48,970 nt of DNA. It comes from a virus. The stretch spans positions 1-48,970 of the IMG/VR virus record IMGVR_UViG_3300037493_002279; one strand, 5' to 3'. Positions 30,002 through 38,681 of this stretch are shown one piece after another. Below the pieces are notes generated by a model. The model did not search any database, had not been told where the DNA came from, and worked only from the letters and a program-made list of their open reading frames with translations. The translations under genes and the position numbers were made by a program. Positions within the stretch are counted from its first letter, which is position 1; the number at the start of each line of letters is the position of its first letter.

Positions 30002-32331
30002 GTGACCTGGCCGAGATACTGGGGGACGACAAGGTTCGAGCTCAGTTCATGGCAATGCCCCCGGCACAACGGGCGGCGTATGGCTGGAGGATGCAGTGGC
30101 TATCTAAGGCCCACAGGCATCAGATATTACCTACTGGGGACTGGTGGAGCGTCTGGCTGTTATTAGCGGGGCGTGGTGCCGGCAAGACCCGCACGGCGGC
30201 TGAGCAGCTTGCCTGGTGGGCCTGGACCGAGCCCAACACCCGATGGCTAGTCGGGGCGCCAACGAGCGCTGACGTGCGTGCTACATGCTTTGAGGGGGAT
30301 AGCGGCCTGATGTCAGTGATCCCCCCGATTCTCATTAAAGACTATAACCGGGCCTTCCACGAGATCACGCTAACTAACGGGAGCTTGATCAAAGGGATCC
30401 CGGCGTCCGAGCCCGAGCGCTTCCGCGGTCCGCAGTTCCACGGTGGCTGGTGCGACGAGTTGGCGGCCTGGGACTACCTCGACGCCGCCTGGGACCAGAT
30501 TAACTTCAGCGTCCGGCTCGGTAAGCATACCAGGCTGATCTGCACGACTACCCCGCGGCCGAAGGACTTGATCGTGGAGCTTATTGGCCGTGACGGTGAC
30601 GACGTTGTTGTTACAACGGCATCGACCTACGACAACATAGCGAACCTGTCGAGTAATTTTCAGAAACAGATCATGCAGTACGAGGGGACGAAGCTCGGCC
30701 GGCAGGAGATCTACGCCGAGATTCTGGATCCTGAGGAGTCTGGCATCGTCAAGCGGGAGATGTTCAAGCTCTGGCCTAACGGCAAGGAATTCCCTAAATT
30801 TGAGTACATCATTCAGAGCTACGACTGCGCCTATACGGAGAAGACGGTCAACGACCCGACGGCCTGCATTACTTTCGGCATGTTTAAACCGCTGGACGGT
30901 CCAATGTCCGTGATGGTGATCGACGCCTGGCAGGACCGGCTGCAGTACCCCGACCTGCGCCCGAAGGTCATTGAGGAGTACGACACGATCTTCGGCGAGG
31001 GCAAAGAAAAGAAGCGGGTTGACCTGATCCTAGTCGAGGACAAGAGCGCAGGCATCAGTCTTATACAAGACCTGCAACGAGCCCACCTGCCGGTCCGAGC
31101 CTACAACCCTGGCCGCGCTGACAAGATGCAGCGCCTGAACATTGTCTCCAACATTATCGCTCGGGGCCGTGTCTGGATCCCTGAGAGCAGCATCCGTAAG
31201 GGCTTCGTGCGCGACTGGGCCGAGGGCTTCGTCAGCCAGATATGCTCATTCCCAGAGGCCACGCATGATGATTTTGTGGACGCCTGCCTTGTCGGTGAGA
31301 CGTTAATTCAAATGGCTGACGGCACAACAAAGCGCATTGACGCAGTGGTTGTGGGCGACATTGTATCTACACCCGATGGATCGCAACCTGTTACGGCTGT
31401 GTTCAGTAACGGCATCAAAGAGATATGGGAGGTCGATGCTGGCGTTAAGCTGTACGGCACTGGGAACCATAACGTGATGACAAACACTGGATGGATACAC
31501 ATTGACAAGCTGATACCAAACGTGGATACTGTGTATACGTATCAACAGGAGGAATCATGGTATTCAGAAGCAAAGAAGGTGTGGCCGTCGAAACAGTTGT
31601 CTTCAACGGCAAGAGATATAACCGTTACCCTGAAGGCAATAATGCGGCACATCGCCGATACTTTTCAAGGTCTGGTGCAAGGCTTCACAGGGATGTCTGG
31701 ATTCACCACAACGGCATCATCCCAGACGGCCACCATGTCCACCACATCGACGGGGACACAGGTAACAACGACATCGCAAACCTTAAGTGCTTGCCAGCAA
31801 GACAACATAGGGACGAGCACAAAGCAGAGCTATCCGCACGAAATAGATCAGACAAGCAATTACGCCACCTCGAAAGCATCAGGGGTAAGGCCGCTGAATG
31901 GCACAGTTCAGCAGAAGGCGTGGCTTGGCATAAGAAGCATGTCGCTGAGTCTTTGGCAAAGGCTTGGAGTAAGCCAAAGGTTTATCCTGAGTTGGCTTTC
32001 ACCTGTAAGTGGTGCGGCAAGCAAGGGACTGCAAAGGTTGCTCGGAAGGTTCTTTGTGGCTCAAGCTGCCAAACAGCAGAGTCAAAGTTCCGCCTTGGTA
32101 AGAGCAGTCACGAACACCCATACCATGCGGCAAGTGTACGATCTAACGGTGGCAAATGAGCATTGTTACTACGCAAACGGTGTTTTAGTTCACAACTGCA
32201 CCCAGGCTCTGCGTTACCTGCGCGACGCCGGCTGGCTAGAGATCGACGCACCGCCGCGGGATGACTATGACGAAGAGGACCTGATCGACTCAGGCATGAT
32301 GAGCACGCGTGTTAACCCTTACGCCGCATAG
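29998..32331 (+). CDS. terL: Terminase large subunit with intein
   Basis: The frame codes 777 residues; removing the intein (residues 430-733) leaves a normal 473-residue terminase. The ATPase has Walker A GRGAGKT at 58-64, Walker B-type WCDELAAW with D153/E154, and the coupling segment TTTPRP at about 183-188. The nuclease has D276 in YDCAYT, E347/D348 in LVEDKSAG, and HDDFVDA at 423-429. The intein enters immediately after HDDFVDA; after splicing the junction reads VDA-CTQALRYL. The unspliced protein would have a disrupted nuclease site, so packaging depends on splicing. Confidence 0.95.
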   Translation: MSDLAEILGDDKVRAQFMAMPPAQRAAYGWRMQWLSKAHRHQILPTGDWWSVWLLLAGRGAGKTRTAAEQLAWWAWTEPNTRWLVGAPTSADVRATCFEGDSGLMSVIPPILIKDYNRAFHEITLTNGSLIKGIPASEPERFRGPQFHGGWCDELAAWDYLDAAWDQINFSVRLGKHTRLICTTTPRPKDLIVELIGRDGDDVVVTTASTYDNIANLSSNFQKQIMQYEGTKLGRQEIYAEILDPEESGIVKREMFKLWPNGKEFPKFEYIIQSYDCAYTEKTVNDPTACITFGMFKPLDGPMSVMVIDAWQDRLQYPDLRPKVIEEYDTIFGEGKEKKRVDLILVEDKSAGISLIQDLQRAHLPVRAYNPGRADKMQRLNIVSNIIARGRVWIPESSIRKGFVRDWAEGFVSQICSFPEATHDDFVDACLVGETLIQMADGTTKRIDAVVVGDIVSTPDGSQPVTAVFSNGIKEIWEVDAGVKLYGTGNHNVMTNTGWIHIDKLIPNVDTVYTYQQEESWYSEAKKVWPSKQLSSTARDITVTLKAIMRHIADTFQGLVQGFTGMSGFTTTASSQTATMSTTSTGTQVTTTSQTLSACQQDNIGTSTKQSYPHEIDQTSNYATSKASGVRPLNGTVQQKAWLGIRSMSLSLWQRLGVSQRFILSWLSPVSGAASKGLQRLLGRFFVAQAAKQQSQSSALVRAVTNTHTMRQVYDLTVANEHCYYANGVLVHNCTQALRYLRDAGWLEIDAPPRDDYDEEDLIDSGMMSTRVNPYAA
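31285..32196 (+). mobile_element. Intein in terminase large subunit (304 residues)
   Basis: Block A is CLVGETLIQMADG, beginning at the splice-site Cys430. Block B is seen in GTGNHNVMT. Block F is YDLTVANEHCYYANG, and block G is VLVHN followed by Cys734, the +1 extein residue. These are the parts needed for class 1 protein splicing (N-S shift at Cys, Asn cyclisation, Cys +1). Between the blocks, about 200 residues are Ser/Thr/Gln-rich without domain similarity, because that DNA mainly encodes an HNH endonuclease in another frame. Confidence 0.92.
31557..32159 (+). CDS. HNH homing endonuclease nested in the intein in another frame
   Basis: The 200-residue protein has a full HNH homing-enzyme layout. 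It opens VFNGKRYNRYPEG, then ARLHRDVWIHHNGIIPDG, the HNH core VHHIDGDTGNNDIANLKCLP with H62/H63, N70/N71 and H84/H88, and a C-terminal zinc-like pattern C150-x2-C153 ... C167-x3-C171. Its frame differs from terL, which stays open across all 603 bases. AGGAGG lies five bases before its ATG, and TGA ends it at the start of intein block F. It presumably cuts intein-less terL alleles to spread the element. Confidence 0.88.
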   Translation: MVFRSKEGVAVETVVFNGKRYNRYPEGNNAAHRRYFSRSGARLHRDVWIHHNGIIPDGHHVHHIDGDTGNNDIANLKCLPARQHRDEHKAELSARNRSDKQLRHLESIRGKAAEWHSSAEGVAWHKKHVAESLAKAWSKPKVYPELAFTCKWCGKQGTAKVARKVLCGSSCQTAESKFRLGKSSHEHPYHAASVRSNGGK

Positions 32332-32393
32332 TCGGTAGACGGTTAACGGAGACCCCATGATAATTGCTAAAGTTAACAATAGAGGGTGACGCG

Positions 32394-35156
32394 ATGACAT
32401 TGAGCGAATGGTACAAAGCCGGCAACCACCTGCCTAACATGGCTAAGGGCGGTGAGGTATCGGGACCTAAAGGGTTCGGCCTTGCTGACGTTGCCCCGTT
32501 CGTGAGCCCGGTAAGCATGAAGACCGGTGGCCAGGCTCGGACACGGGCAGGCACGAAGGTAGCAAAAGACGACATGATCCCTGGCGCCATACGTGGTCTA
32601 GCTCAAATGTTAGGCGGCGTTGCCCGTGGTGCGGCATCAACATTTGCTGGTGGCCCGGCAGATATTATCAACATGTTTGATATCCCGAAGACCATGACGG
32701 GCGAGTCTTACCAGATACCGTATGGCTCAGAGTACTTTAAGGAAAACCTGCCGTTTGCCCCAACGACTCAGACAGGCAAAATTAGCCAGGATCTGGGCGG
32801 CTTTGTGCCACTGCCGGTGAACGCATTGCCCCAGGCTATCAAGGCTGGGTCTAAAAAGCTTGGGCCGGCTATGGCCAATCTGCTTGAAAAAGAGATGAAG
32901 CGGTCCGGCATGATGATGGGCATTGCCCCTGAGGGCGGCGCACCTAAAGCTAGAGAGTTGAAAGGCGCCTTAGCCCCAACGAAAGAGCCGGTCCGCGGGG
33001 AGACGAGCAAAGAGCTCAGGAAGCAGCAGAAGGAGCAGCTAACCGACGTTCAGAAAGAAAAATTAGAGCAAGTGCGCCAAACGTCGCCTGATGTTTATGA
33101 CGCGACGAAGTTTATGACGCCGATGGAACTCGGGAAAATCTTAGCGGATCCAGACAGCATTCGAAAAATGGACCGGCTGTTAAACGTATTGCCATCTGCC
33201 AAGGAATTGGCCAGCGTTGCAAAGGCTGGGGAACCGAAGCGTGGCTGGTATCGCGCATCAACGCAGGCTTTGATTGACGTTTTCGGTGTGCAAGATGCGC
33301 CCCGCTTTGCTTCATTGTTAGCTGCCATGTCGCCGCAGACCTCTGTAGAAATGAATCTACTGAACACATTGAACACCTGGAAGAACTGGACCGCTGCTGG
33401 CCGGCCAGTTGACCCTAGTGAAATCCGCAAAATAATGGGCGCATCGGTCGCAGGCATTAAGGGTGAAGAGTCGGTGCTTGAGGCATGGGCTAACAATTCC
33501 GTCCGAGCGTTAACGGCGCGAGACCCAACAAAGGTAACGTTATCCGGGCCAAAGGTTGATTCATTTTATAAAAATCTCACCGATGACGTATACAAGGTAA
33601 CGAACGATGCGTGGATGGCATCAGGCATGGGTGTTGACCAAGGCCTATTTTCTGGATCCCCATCGGCAATTCAATTATTAAAGGGCGACCCAGGTTTATC
33701 CCCTGGGTATATTGGCGCATCCGCTCGAACGCGGGAAGCGGGTCAAAAAGCCGGGATGTATCCATCCGAGGCCCAAGAGACTACCTGGTCCACCTTTATG
33801 CCATTGTATGAGATGCAAAGGGCAACGGGCTTGCCTGCAAGGGAGATCCTCCAGCGTGGACTGTTAACACCGGATGTAATCCGCGGCACCCCAGATTTTG
33901 CTACGTTACTCGGTGAGGGTAAATACGGGAATATATTAGGGGAAGCTGGGTACGGGGAGCAATTGGCTGGCCTCAAGCCAACGCCGTTTTCCTCGAAAAC
34001 TCAAAATTTATCAATCAGTGAGCAGCGTGATTTGGAAAACGCAGCGAAGCGGCTTGAAAGCTTACGTGATTTACGTGGCATGGAAAGCCGGGGACGTGTA
34101 TTCCCTGGCGTAAAGATAAACAAGGAAACCGGCGAGATTGTTCCGCCCGAGTCAGCCTTTGCATACAGCACGCATGAATATGTCCCAGGCCGCGGGACCG
34201 GGCATCTGGAAGATCTAATTGACGCTCCCTTTGGCTCCCGATCTAACTTCTCTAGCCGCGTGTCCTCGGCCTTTAGAGACCCTCAGGGGCTCGATATCAT
34301 GCAACAGTCGGTAGGGTTAAAGCCCATAGCCACTCGCCCGATGACGGGTGCTTTCCGGCCTTCTGGTGACATTCCTTACCAAGGAACATTAAAAGCCCCG
34401 GACGTAAGTCGGCAACCGATGGAGATCAGCCCAGGCTTTGCGTCTGGCGTTGAAGTGCCATTGATTCCAAATACAAAAACTGGCGCCCTAGAAATACCTG
34501 GGAATATTCAGAGGCAGTTAACCGGGGCTGAGGCTGGCCGCGGGTATATGACGGCACAAAGGGGTTCGCCGTGGCATGCAATGATGCCAGACGAAGAGGG
34601 GGGCAGCCTTGTTTTGCCATTAGAAAAGAAAGCCGACCCAGAAAAAATGGGATTAACGTCGGCGTTACTTGGTGGTAAGTACGACTTAGCGGATACGGGT
34701 GCCGGCGTATCAGTCTTAAATTGGGGTGACGTTCCAGCCGTTGAGGACGCTAAACAATTGTCTGCCCTAATGGGCAGCAAAGACGCACGAAGAGCTACCC
34801 AGACGGGCGACTACGTAGATTATGGCCCTGCCTGGGAACAAAAAGAGGGGTCCGGCGCTGCGACCCGTCAGTTCTTAGATATTTACGGTGGACTCAGAGC
34901 GCCAGAGAAACAAGGCCTGTCTGCCGGCATGCAAGAAATATCCCCTGAGTTACTAGAGATTTATCAGTCTGTATCGAAAAGCAAGAAAATGCCGACGCGT
35001 GAAGACTTGATGAATGCGTTACGCATCATTCGTGACAAGGGGGTTCCTGGCTTAATCGCGGCTTTGGCTGCCGGCGAGGCTTTGCCTGCTGAGCAAGAGA
35101 AGCGTAAGGGCGGCCTTGCCCACTTATCACAAACTCAGGCCCACGGGCGAGGATAG
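32394..35156 (+). CDS. Large virion-associated or polyvalent protein
   Basis: The product is 920 residues from ATG 32394, preceded by GAGGGTGA; a TTG 30 bases upstream is possible. It begins with Gly/Lys motifs (NMAKGGEVSGPKG, MKTGGQ) and a Gly-rich region. A helical domain at about 250-480 contains RYASLLAAMSPQTS-like sequence and KVDSFYKNLTDDVYKVTNDA, resembling a DUF7178-type module of phage polyvalent proteins. The rest is mixed and ends KRKGGLAHL. It lies between terL and portal. Possible roles are an internal protein carried with the DNA or a packaging accessory; it is not recognised more precisely. Confidence 0.55.
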   Translation: MTLSEWYKAGNHLPNMAKGGEVSGPKGFGLADVAPFVSPVSMKTGGQARTRAGTKVAKDDMIPGAIRGLAQMLGGVARGAASTFAGGPADIINMFDIPKTMTGESYQIPYGSEYFKENLPFAPTTQTGKISQDLGGFVPLPVNALPQAIKAGSKKLGPAMANLLEKEMKRSGMMMGIAPEGGAPKARELKGALAPTKEPVRGETSKELRKQQKEQLTDVQKEKLEQVRQTSPDVYDATKFMTPMELGKILADPDSIRKMDRLLNVLPSAKELASVAKAGEPKRGWYRASTQALIDVFGVQDAPRFASLLAAMSPQTSVEMNLLNTLNTWKNWTAAGRPVDPSEIRKIMGASVAGIKGEESVLEAWANNSVRALTARDPTKVTLSGPKVDSFYKNLTDDVYKVTNDAWMASGMGVDQGLFSGSPSAIQLLKGDPGLSPGYIGASARTREAGQKAGMYPSEAQETTWSTFMPLYEMQRATGLPAREILQRGLLTPDVIRGTPDFATLLGEGKYGNILGEAGYGEQLAGLKPTPFSSKTQNLSISEQRDLENAAKRLESLRDLRGMESRGRVFPGVKINKETGEIVPPESAFAYSTHEYVPGRGTGHLEDLIDAPFGSRSNFSSRVSSAFRDPQGLDIMQQSVGLKPIATRPMTGAFRPSGDIPYQGTLKAPDVSRQPMEISPGFASGVEVPLIPNTKTGALEIPGNIQRQLTGAEAGRGYMTAQRGSPWHAMMPDEEGGSLVLPLEKKADPEKMGLTSALLGGKYDLADTGAGVSVLNWGDVPAVEDAKQLSALMGSKDARRATQTGDYVDYGPAWEQKEGSGAATRQFLDIYGGLRAPEKQGLSAGMQEISPELLEIYQSVSKSKKMPTREDLMNALRIIRDKGVPGLIAALAAGEALPAEQEKRKGGLAHLSQTQAHGRG

Positions 35157-35316
35157 CTTTGGTCTCTTCGTTTACCTCTTTCGATCCGCGTATCCAGAGT
35201 ACGCGCTCAAAACCAGCTTTGACGCGTTGGCCGTCTTCTTGCGTGTATTCGACAACAAGAAATTTTCCGTCTTTTTCAAAGCCTGAAACAACTGCACAAC
35301 GTTTTTCATTATCCAT
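35026..35316 (-). CDS. Antisense small gene convergent with the large virion gene
   Basis: A 96-residue frame runs from ATG 35316, with a strong GGGAGG ribosome site just upstream on the minus strand. The first 65 residues look like a real small domain (CAVVSGFEKDGKFLVVEYTQ, then VKAGFERVLWIRG). The basic C-terminal part overlaps the 3' end of the plus-strand gene by 131 bases. It fills a 215-base gap in the otherwise gap-free plus strand. Function unknown; its transcript would be antisense to late mRNA. Confidence 0.55.
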   Translation of the reverse strand: MDNEKRCAVVSGFEKDGKFLVVEYTQEDGQRVKAGFERVLWIRGSKEVNEETKAILARGPEFVISGQGRPYASLAQQAKPRRQPKPRLSQEPPCHE

Positions 35317-35371
35317 GATGCCCTCCCTAAGGGTAGTGGTCGGAATCATTAATGTAACACAGGATTAAACT

Positions 35372-37924
35372 ATGGCACAAGAATTTCCAATTGACCCAGC
35401 GTTTGACCGATTCGTAGATCCTATGTCTGAGGCGCCACAGGGCGAAGAGGATGAAGAGGGCGTAGAGGTTGAGCTTGATATTAACGATGATGACATCGAG
35501 GAGCTCCCTGACGGTTCCGTCATTGTGAAGATGGACACAAAGGGGCCACGCGAGAACGAGGACTTCTATCAGAACCTATCTGAGGGTGAGGACTTTGACT
35601 TCGACGTGTCCACGATGGCTATGCGTTACATCAAGCTTATCGACAACGATAAGGAGGCCCGTAAGAAGCGCGATGAGCAGTACGAAGAGGGCATCAAGCG
35701 CACCGGCTTAGGTAACGACGCCCCAGGTGGTGCGCAGTTCCAGGGGGCCTCTAAGGTCGTCCATCCCGTTATGGCTGAGGCCTGCGTAGACTTTGCCTCA
35801 CGGGCGATTAAGGAGATGTTCCCGCCTGACGGTCCAACCCGGACTAAGATCCTTGGCGAGGTAGACAAGGAAAAGATTGAGATCGCTGAGCGTAAGCGCG
35901 ACTTCATGAACTGGCAGCTCACGGAGCAGATTGAGGAGTTCCGTGACGAGGAGGAGCAGCTCTGCACTCAGCTACCGTTAGGTGGCTCCCAGTACCTAAA
36001 AATGTGGTACGACGAGAAAAAACGCCGGCCATGTACTGAGTTCCTGCCAATCGACAACGTGTTGCTGCCATTTGCCGCGGCTAACTTCTACACAGCCCAG
36101 CGCGTAACTGAGATCCAGGACATTACGGAGATGGAGTTCAAGTCTCGTATCAAGTCTGGCCTATACCGCGACATTGACTTTATCCGCGCCACCGCTGAGC
36201 CCGAGCCAACGAAGCCTAAAAAGGCTAACGACAAGGTTGAGGGTATCACTGCCGGTGACAACGAGGACGGCGTGCGCCGGGTTTATCACATCTATACCTG
36301 GTTAGAGCTCGAAGAGGACAAGTATTCTAAGGGCGAGAGCGCCCCGTACATTCTGATGATCGACGAGTTCGACAACGAGGTAGTCGGCCTGTACCGGAAC
36401 TGGGAAGAGGGCGACGAGACAATGTCGAAGTTGGACTGGATCGTCGAATTTAAGTTCATCCCTTGGCGTGGCGCCTATGCAATTGGCCTGCCGCACCTAA
36501 TTGGTGGCTTATCTGCAGCCTTGACGGGTGCCTTGAGGGCACTTTTAGACACCGCACATACCAATAACTCGCTGACTGCGCTGAAATTGAAGGGCTCGAA
36601 GATCTCTGGCCAGTCGCAGAACATCGAAATCACGCAGGTAACGGAGATTGAGGCTGCTCCTGGCGTTGACGACATCCGTAAGGTGGCCATGCCGCTGCCG
36701 TTTAACCCGCCAAGCCCGGTACTTTTGGAGCTTTTAGGCTGGCTAAACAACGCAGCCAAGGGTGTAGTGACCACGGCTGAGGAAAAGATCGCCGACGTTA
36801 ACTCAAACACGCCTGTTGGCACGACTCAGGCGTTGATTGAGCAGGGCGCGGTCGTATTTTCGAGCATCCACGCCCGTATGCATACGTCCCAAGGGCGTGT
36901 CTTGCGGATTTTGTCCCGAATTAACCGCTGGTACCTCGACGATATGCGCCGCGGTGAGGCGGTTGAGGATTTGAACATCAAGCGCGAGGACTTTGCCCGT
37001 ATTACGGACGTTATTCCTGTCTCTGACCCGCATATCTTCAGCGAAACGCAGCGAATGGCGCAGACGCAGGCGGTTATGGCGGTTATGGAGAAGAACCCTG
37101 ACCTATTTAACCGCAAGGCGGTCATTGAGCGCTTCCTAAAGCAGATCAAAGTGCCTGGCGTTAACGAGCTGATGGTCGATACCCCTTCGCCGGTCAAGAC
37201 TGACGCTGCTAACGAGAACGTGGCAATGGCAATTGGCCAGATGGCCGCGGCTTACCCTGAGCAGGACCACCTTGGCCACATCCAGGCGCACCTAGACTTT
37301 GCAAAGAACCCGGTGCTGGGCGCCAATCCGTTAATTGCCCCGACTTTCGTGCCTAAGGTGATGGAGCACGTCAAGCAGCACATTGTGCTCTGGTACCTGA
37401 ACCGCATGAACGGCTACGTAGAGCAGTCGCTAGGTAAGGAGATGGCCGAGTACGAGCTCCTCAAGGACCCGAAGATGGTGGACAAGCTGTTTGGTGCCGC
37501 GTCTCAGCACGTAGACATGGACACGCAGCAGACCCTGTCGGGGATTATGCCGGTTATCCAGCAGATCACCCAGATGGCCGAGAAGTACCGTCCTCAGCCG
37601 CCAATGTCGCCGGACACCAAGGTCCTTCTGGACACCTCTATGGCCGAGACGCAGCGTCGTGCAGAGCGGGACAAGGCCGAGATGTCGTTAGAGGCGCAGA
37701 AGGCCGCTACGAAGGCCCAGGAGACTATGGCGAAGATGAAGCAGGACTTCGACATTGCTATGGAGGATCAGCAGTTGAAATTGGCCATTGCGACCAACGA
37801 CCAGGACATGAAAGAACGCATCGAGACGGCCCGTTTAACGCGGGATGCTGCCAAGCTCTCTCACGAGCAAGACAAGACCGTTTTATCTTTAATCCCCTCA
37901 GGAGGAAATTATGGCAACGAGTGA
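35372..37924 (+). CDS. Portal protein
   Basis: The 850-residue protein starts acidic (GEEDEEGVEVELDINDDDIE) and then shows a podovirus portal body: MAMRYIKLIDNDKEARKKRD, FQGASKVVHPVMAEACVDFA, RAIKEMFPPDGPTR, DEEEQLCTQLPLGGSQYLKM, FIPWRGAYAIGLPHLIGGLS and GWLNNAAKGVVTTAEEKIAD. A long C-terminal Gln/Lys/Ala coiled coil could form a barrel. Its length is above average but normal for podoviruses with a barrel. Twelve such subunits form the DNA entry ring. Position after TerL supports the call. Confidence 0.85.
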   Translation: MAQEFPIDPAFDRFVDPMSEAPQGEEDEEGVEVELDINDDDIEELPDGSVIVKMDTKGPRENEDFYQNLSEGEDFDFDVSTMAMRYIKLIDNDKEARKKRDEQYEEGIKRTGLGNDAPGGAQFQGASKVVHPVMAEACVDFASRAIKEMFPPDGPTRTKILGEVDKEKIEIAERKRDFMNWQLTEQIEEFRDEEEQLCTQLPLGGSQYLKMWYDEKKRRPCTEFLPIDNVLLPFAAANFYTAQRVTEIQDITEMEFKSRIKSGLYRDIDFIRATAEPEPTKPKKANDKVEGITAGDNEDGVRRVYHIYTWLELEEDKYSKGESAPYILMIDEFDNEVVGLYRNWEEGDETMSKLDWIVEFKFIPWRGAYAIGLPHLIGGLSAALTGALRALLDTAHTNNSLTALKLKGSKISGQSQNIEITQVTEIEAAPGVDDIRKVAMPLPFNPPSPVLLELLGWLNNAAKGVVTTAEEKIADVNSNTPVGTTQALIEQGAVVFSSIHARMHTSQGRVLRILSRINRWYLDDMRRGEAVEDLNIKREDFARITDVIPVSDPHIFSETQRMAQTQAVMAVMEKNPDLFNRKAVIERFLKQIKVPGVNELMVDTPSPVKTDAANENVAMAIGQMAAAYPEQDHLGHIQAHLDFAKNPVLGANPLIAPTFVPKVMEHVKQHIVLWYLNRMNGYVEQSLGKEMAEYELLKDPKMVDKLFGAASQHVDMDTQQTLSGIMPVIQQITQMAEKYRPQPPMSPDTKVLLDTSMAETQRRAERDKAEMSLEAQKAATKAQETMAKMKQDFDIAMEDQQLKLAIATNDQDMKERIETARLTRDAAKLSHEQDKTVLSLIPSGGNYGNE

Positions 37925-38066
37925 TCAAGAGCAAAAAGGCATCAACGTACCGCAACACAAGCGCATCGCAATGGGCGAGAAGCTTGACGGTACGTCCCTT
38001 CAACCAAAAGGCGGTAGCTCAGCCCAAAAATCCTCAGGAGGCTTACCACAGACGAAAAGTAAATGA
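37911..38066 (+). CDS. Small basic protein following portal
   Basis: A 51-codon frame with an excellent CAGGAGG ribosome site overlaps the portal end by 14 bases and the next start by ATGA. The product is hydrophilic and Lys/Ser/Gly-rich (LQPKGGSSAQKSSGG), probably disordered. The context makes it likely real; function unknown. Confidence 0.55.
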   Translation: MATSDQEQKGINVPQHKRIAMGEKLDGTSLQPKGGSSAQKSSGGLPQTKSK

Positions 38067-38248
38067 ACACTATCTCTGACTTCATCAGTCTGGTTGAGGC
38101 TAAACAGCAGGAAATTGCTGTGTCCCTCGCTGCTGGTAATGCAGTGAACTGGGAGTCTTATCAGAGGATGGTCGGGCAGAATCTAGGGTTGAGTGATGCC
38201 TTGAATATTCTTAACGATTTGCTAAAGGAAGATAATGAAAATGAATGA
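38063..38248 (+). CDS. Small helical phage protein
   Basis: The 61-residue product has SLVEAKQQEIAVSLAAGNAV, then WESYQRMVGQNLGLSDALNI and a C-terminal acidic helix. The YQRxVGxxxGLxxAL arrangement is familiar among small phage proteins encoded near portals. Unknown role. It overlaps both neighbours. Confidence 0.55.
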   Translation: MNTISDFISLVEAKQQEIAVSLAAGNAVNWESYQRMVGQNLGLSDALNILNDLLKEDNENE

Positions 38249-38672
38249 ACCGGTAGCGTGTGATAACGCTGAGTTAGCTTGGGCATTTCCGAGCGTGGAT
38301 CCCGGTGCACAACCCCTTGGAGGTCGCATCTTAGTTCAGTTGCGGCGTACACACAAAAAGGCGACGAGCGCGGGAATTATCCTAGTCGAAGAGACGAAGG
38401 AAACCGAAAAGTGGAACAACATGGTAGCGGTGGTGGTTGCCCTGGGCCCATTGGCCTATAAGAACCGCGACACGATGGAGTACTGGCCTGAAGGCACTTG
38501 GATTCAGGTTGGCGACTATATCCGCGTCCCTAAGTGGGGCGGCGACCGTTGGGAAGTGAAAGTACCGGGGGATGATGATTACGAAGACCCTGCCCTTTTT
38601 ATGATCCTTAACGACCATGAAGTTATCGCAAAGCTAACGGGCGACCCGATGGCTATGCGTGCCTTTCTCTAA
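38235..38672 (+). CDS. GroES-like co-chaperonin
   Basis: This 145-residue protein resembles chaperonin-10: PLGGRILVQLRRT, a mobile-loop-like region KKATSAGIILVEET, VVALGPLAYK, VGDYIRVPKWGGDRWEVK and LNDHEVIAKL. The loop ending G-I-I-L-V corresponds to the hydrophobic tripeptide by which GroES or T4 gp31 contacts GroEL. Phage versions help the host chaperonin fold capsid protein. Placement between portal and scaffold/capsid genes agrees. Confidence 0.8.
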   Translation: MKMNEPVACDNAELAWAFPSVDPGAQPLGGRILVQLRRTHKKATSAGIILVEETKETEKWNNMVAVVVALGPLAYKNRDTMEYWPEGTWIQVGDYIRVPKWGGDRWEVKVPGDDDYEDPALFMILNDHEVIAKLTGDPMAMRAFL

Positions 38673-38681
38673 GGAGGAGCT

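Noticed and set aside
31557-32159. HNH frame explained by two compensating sequencing errors
   Set aside because: The HNH has its own AGGAGG, ATG at its natural N-terminus and a TGA at the end of its last domain, which two random indels would not create. Read-level confirmation would still be useful.
31285-32196. Group I intron carrying an HNH gene in terL
   Set aside because: The interrupting sequence keeps the terL frame open end to end, begins with Cys and ends His-Asn before Cys, and has intein blocks A, B, F and G; no intron core motifs are needed or seen.
35159-35368. Plus-strand 69-codon frame before the portal gene
   Set aside because: It is the mirror of the minus-strand gene, which has a better ribosome site and more protein-like composition.
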